Shown one piece after another: positions 61,128-64,000 of a stretch of 64,000 bases of DNA (the first letter of the stretch is position 1; the number at the start of each line of letters is the position of its first letter). The stretch covers positions 8,060,001-8,124,000 of the forward strand of contig NW_026944383.1 in NCBI RefSeq assembly GCF_033439725.1, in the 5' to 3' direction. Origin of the DNA: Neurospora tetraspora (lineage: Eukaryota > Ascomycota > Sordariomycetes > Sordariales > Sordariaceae). Position numbers and translations under genes: made by a program. The notes below the pieces were generated by a model. The model did no database searches. It was not told the DNA's origin and saw only the letters and a list, made by a program, of their open reading frames with translations.

Positions 61128-61952
61128 TCACCACGGCACTTCACCCTCCTTATCCCTAAACGTCCCCGTCGGCCCCCCTTCCTCCTGCACAACCCTCACC
61201 ACAATCTCCGCCGCTTCCCAGGGCTCTTGCGTCCCCTTAAAATCATTCAACCCCGTCTTCGTATATCCCGGACAAACCGCATTGACCTTCCACTTCTCCC
61301 CTCCTCCCTCCTTGGCATGTCCCAATCTCCACGCCAGATGCTTTGCGTACATGTTCAACGCCGCCTTGCTGGCGCTATACTCGGTGTAATGCCTCGTGAC
61401 GTAATCCAAGTCGAAGTTACGGCTGTTGGCTTCGTTGAAGGTGTAGTTTATGGAACCTAGTTTTGAGCTGACGAAGACGATCTTCCTCTCTGGCTTTGGG
61501 GATGCGGATAGTAAGGGGAGGAGTTTGTCGGTTAGGAGAGCGGGACCGATGAGGTTCGTGTCGAAGACGGAATGCCACTCCCCTCTTTCTATCTCTGGCG
61601 CGTGTGGGTCTGCGACGTGTGTGAAGAGAGAAGAAGAGGCGATGGCGGCGTTGTGGACTAGGATGTCTAGGTGGCCGTGTTTGGCGGATATTTGGGCGGC
61701 GGCGGCGGAGATGGAGGTGTCGGAGGTTAGGTCGAGAGTCAGGGGTTCGAGGGTGGTGGAGGCGTGGAGGTTGGGGAGGGAGCGCAGGGTGGTGATGGCG
61801 GACTCGACGGAGGAGAGGCGGCGGCCGGAGAGGATGATGTGGTAGCTTTTGTCGAGGGAGGTGCTGAGGTGCTTGGCGATTTCGAAGCCGATGCCGCGGT
61901 TGGCACCGGTGATGAGGACGATGGTTTTGGAGTCGGGGGCGGTGGTGGCCAT
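61128..61952 (-). CDS. Short-chain dehydrogenase/reductase
   Basis: Single exon, 274 residues. The classical SDR motifs are present: the TGANRGIG dinucleotide-binding loop (residues 15-22), DLTSD, the HNAA variant of the NNAG motif (100-103), VSSKLGS with the catalytic Ser, and Tyr192-x-x-x-Lys196 in YSASK. The PGYTKTGLNDF segment after beta-6 follows. Arg44/Arg45 after beta-2 (SGRR) favours NADP(H). It resembles carbonyl-reductase-like SDRs such as fungal homologues of CBR1. The substrate cannot be deduced. It is transcribed in the same direction as sld5, 0.4 kb downstream of it. Confidence 0.94.
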   Translation of the reverse strand: MATTAPDSKTIVLITGANRGIGFEIAKHLSTSLDKSYHIILSGRRLSSVESAITTLRSLPNLHASTTLEPLTLDLTSDTSISAAAAQISAKHGHLDILVHNAAIASSSLFTHVADPHAPEIERGEWHSVFDTNLIGPALLTDKLLPLLSASPKPERKIVFVSSKLGSINYTFNEANSRNFDLDYVTRHYTEYSASKAALNMYAKHLAWRLGHAKEGGGEKWKVNAVCPGYTKTGLNDFKGTQEPWEAAEIVVRVVQEEGGPTGTFRDKEGEVPW

Positions 61953-62389
61953 GATGAGAGGTTTTGCTGTGCGCCGGCTGGGAAATGCTTGATTGTTGAC
62001 GGGGAGTTGAAGAGGTCGTTGTTAACGATGTGTCCTCGGGTGTTGCTGTTTTTGTCGTCGTCTCTGGTTCTGTTCGTCTGAACATCGTGAGCTCTTTATA
62101 CCATGCCACACGTCATGGTGACGTAGCCGCGGCCGTCTCGTGAACCATTTCAGAGCTGCCAACCCAGCCCTGATATTCGTCCCGATCATGTCGATGGAAC
62201 GGCTGTATGGTAATCGCCGAAGTTTGACGGGGTTAACTCCGGTCATCAATCACCTGTTTTGGTGGTGTTGAGTACCTTCCTGGAGATAAGCCCTCCATAA
62301 GCGTAAACTCCGCCATCGACCAAGGTCGACGACAAAGTAAGCCCAACAGCCCTCAATCTTTGTAGACAGGTTCTTCACCCGTAACCTCC
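61953..62389. other. Intergenic region between sld5 and the SDR gene
   Basis: Holds the SDR promoter and sld5 3' end. No gene is seen. Confidence 0.6.
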
Positions 62390-63130
62390 TCAGACCAATT
62401 CAGCATCACCCCTCTCCACCAGTCCCTTCGCATCTGACCACCTCAAAATAACGATATCCCCCTCTTTGCCCGTGAGCACACCATCGACGTCGACTCCGTG
62501 ACACTCAATCTCCGCGTCCTTCAACAGGCGAATGAACACAGCCGAGTCGAGGTCAGGATTGTCAATCATGCTTATATTCCCCGCCGTGTCGTTCAAGTTC
62601 TGCATCGCTGGGGGGAACGTTCCCAGGAAGGAGTTAAGATAGTGGTTGTGCAACAAAAGCTGGTGTCTTCGCGCGTAAGCCTCTTCGATTTGCGACATGC
62701 GTGTTCGGAGATTGTCGTTCGAGATGTAGTGGAGGAGGTGTTTGTCGATCTGTTCGCAACATTCCTGTCAACAATTGCCCCTATTCGTCTGTAAGCAGAG
62801 ATGAAGATATCGGGCGTGCCATACCTTCGCAATCCTCGTCCTCAAAAACGACCTGACCAGATACTTATATCTCTCCAACTCCGTCTGAATAACAATCAGC
62901 GCGAAATTGGTCTTGGGATCCATGTCGCCCGTCATCTCCTCCACTTTCTCTATTTGCCGCTTGATCTTGTCGTTGATGCGCTCGAACAGGCCATTGGAGG
63001 GCCAGGGAAGTAGTTCGGGTGTAGAGCGCTCGGCGACCCAGGCGCGCGTCAGGTCTTGCAGGTCGCGCGTTTCTTGCGGGATCTGGTGCGAGACGGGGTC
63101 GACTTCGCGGAGGATGTCGTCGATGTCCAT
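62390..63130 (-). CDS. sld5: DNA replication complex GINS subunit Sld5
   Basis: Exons 62825-63130 and 62390-62764 give 226 residues, the normal Sld5 length; the intron is 60 nt (GTATGG...GACAG), phase 0. The N-terminal helical A-domain shows [18 protein letters not shown], the [17 protein letters not shown] helix and [28 protein letters not shown]. The latter is the strongest Sld5 signature. The second exon continues with IDKHLLHYI and the C-terminal B-domain ([18 protein letters not shown] ... [14 protein letters not shown]). Sld5 with Psf1-3 forms GINS, part of the CMG replicative helicase. Start is the first ATG at 63130. Confidence 0.96.
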
Positions 63131-63639
63131 TATGGCTTGTTGATTGATTGGGAATTAGAGTGAATCGGGTTGTGTGGTGGGCGCAATGGGTGGTTGAAGA
63201 GGGAGAAGGGAGGGAGGGGGAGGGGAGAAAGTTGTCGCATTTTTCGTGACGGGATTTGATCTCGACTTCACAGCCCACAAGGTCAGGCCTCGAACGCGGG
63301 GCGGGGCAGATCCCACCCCGGATTTTTAGGGGCTCGGCGGGCTGCTACGGCGATCCAGTGGAGCGGTTCATCCCGCTTTTAGTGACGTCGATGCCCGCTG
63401 CGTCCCCTAACCTTAACAGTGCAGGGGTCTCATAGGGGTGCCCCTGAAATTCATGTAAACATCACGGCGAGCATGCCCGGGAATGTGGTCGGAGTCTGGG
63501 TCTTTAGACTGAATGATTGTTACATGTGGTATTATCATTGGGGTAGCAACTGGATTAACTATAGCCGCCTCTGCATTTCAAGTGTTGCCCCTTCCTTGCC
63601 CTCCGTTCCGCTCCTAATCAAATCATGTCTATGCTCTCA
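63131..63639. other. Intergenic region upstream of sld5
   Basis: Promoter of sld5 and the 3' side of the partial gene on the right. No gene is seen. Confidence 0.6.
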
Positions 63640-64000
63640 TCAGAGTGTGTTGGCGCCAGAGTCATTGTGTTCGTGAAGACTGAGGATTTTCTGACCCCAG
63701 TCCGAATCTGAGGCTCTTCGGGAGAACATCAGCTTGTACATGAGAGCCGGGTTGGGAGGTGGATCGCCCGGCGACATCTCACCAGCGCTAGTTGATGTTG
63801 GTGTAAGCACTGTTGTGCCGTCGGATGATGACTCCTCCTTTGTCTCGACCTCCAAGGCCGAGTCCGATGTTGAGGCATCAGCATCATCAATGTTCTTTTG
63901 AAGGATTTCCTCAGCGCCGTGTACTGTCTTCTGGTCCGCGCGTCCTGTATTCTCGATCTTTTGCCTGTTTTTCCTCCTTTGGGCCAGGGACGATCCTTCA
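63640..64000 (-). CDS. C-terminal part of an unrecognised protein (partial, runs off the right edge)
   Basis: One frame is open on the minus strand from the window edge to TGA at 63640, giving at least 119 residues. It reads SLAQRRKNRQKIEN, an acidic/Ser-rich stretch (DDADASTSDSALEVETKEES), a Thr/Ser-rich section and a C-terminal PNPALMYKLMFSRRASDSDW. No domain is recognisable and the region looks disordered. Composition and frame length argue for a real gene end. The start and function lie outside the window. Confidence 0.55.
   Translation of the reverse strand, partial: EGSSLAQRRKNRQKIENTGRADQKTVHGAEEILQKNIDDADASTSDSALEVETKEESSSDGTTVLTPTSTSAGEMSPGDPPPNPALMYKLMFSRRASDSDWGQKILSLHEHNDSGANTL

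Noticed and set aside
60864-61460. 198-codon plus-strand frame overlapping the SDR gene
   Set aside because: Mostly antisense to the well-supported dehydrogenase.
1-64000. CRISPR arrays, bacterial operons, rRNA genes including dispersed 5S
   Set aside because: None seen. The sequence is fungal nuclear DNA, and I found no 5S internal promoter pattern by eye.

Overview
The window looks like nuclear DNA of a filamentous ascomycete, most likely a Neurospora-type Sordariomycete. The genes carry short GT-AG introns (about 47-250 nt, often with CTAAC-like branch sites). GC-balanced gene DNA alternates with very AT/TpA-rich blocks in which repeated DNA has been shredded by C-to-T changes typical of repeat-induced point mutation (RIP). 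Species assignment is inference. All gene models are exon joins I made by eye from reading frames and splice signals.

Left gene region (1-24.3 kb): a small four-helix-like membrane protein (4095-4654, +); an SBDS N-terminal/Rtc3-like protein (7712-8150, -); a 1019-residue DH-PH Rho guanine nucleotide exchange factor (9710-12996, -); the proteasome assembly chaperone Nas2/PSMD9 (15105-15931, +); the nuclear transport GTPase Ran (16819-17830, +); and an unrecognised 780-residue single-pass membrane protein with a duplicated cytoplasmic tail segment (21487-24243, +).

Transposon island (24.4-43.7 kb): an inverted pair of exon-like relics (24.4 and 25.4 kb); two 4.4-4.6 kb terminal-inverted-repeat DNA transposons arranged head to head around a 103-bp spacer (27112-31572 and 31676-36258), both heavily RIP-mutated, carrying a Tc1/mariner-like transposase relic and a second conserved lysine/glutamate-rich reading frame; a roughly 2.9-kb non-RIPped gap; and a 4.44-kb Mutator-like element (39281-43724) with a 9-bp target duplication. 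Small, apparently unmutated insertions sit inside both element types.

Right gene region (44.5-64 kb): a secreted five-WSC-domain copper radical (glyoxal) oxidase (44578-48006, +); mitochondrial methylmalonate-semialdehyde dehydrogenase (48518-50269, -); calnexin (51312-53175, -); a 633-bp mariner-type MITE with about 120-bp inverted repeats (54640-55272) lying just upstream of methylthioribulose-1-phosphate dehydratase Mde1 (55463-56300, +); a small GPI-anchored-type protein (56683-57424, -); a short-chain dehydrogenase (61128-61952, -); the GINS subunit Sld5 (62390-63130, -); and the C-terminal end of an unrecognised gene running off the right edge (63640-64000, -).

The genes are ordinary housekeeping and cell-surface functions with no sign of a metabolic cluster. 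The most interesting material is the nested transposon island and the two-gene transposon pair in it.
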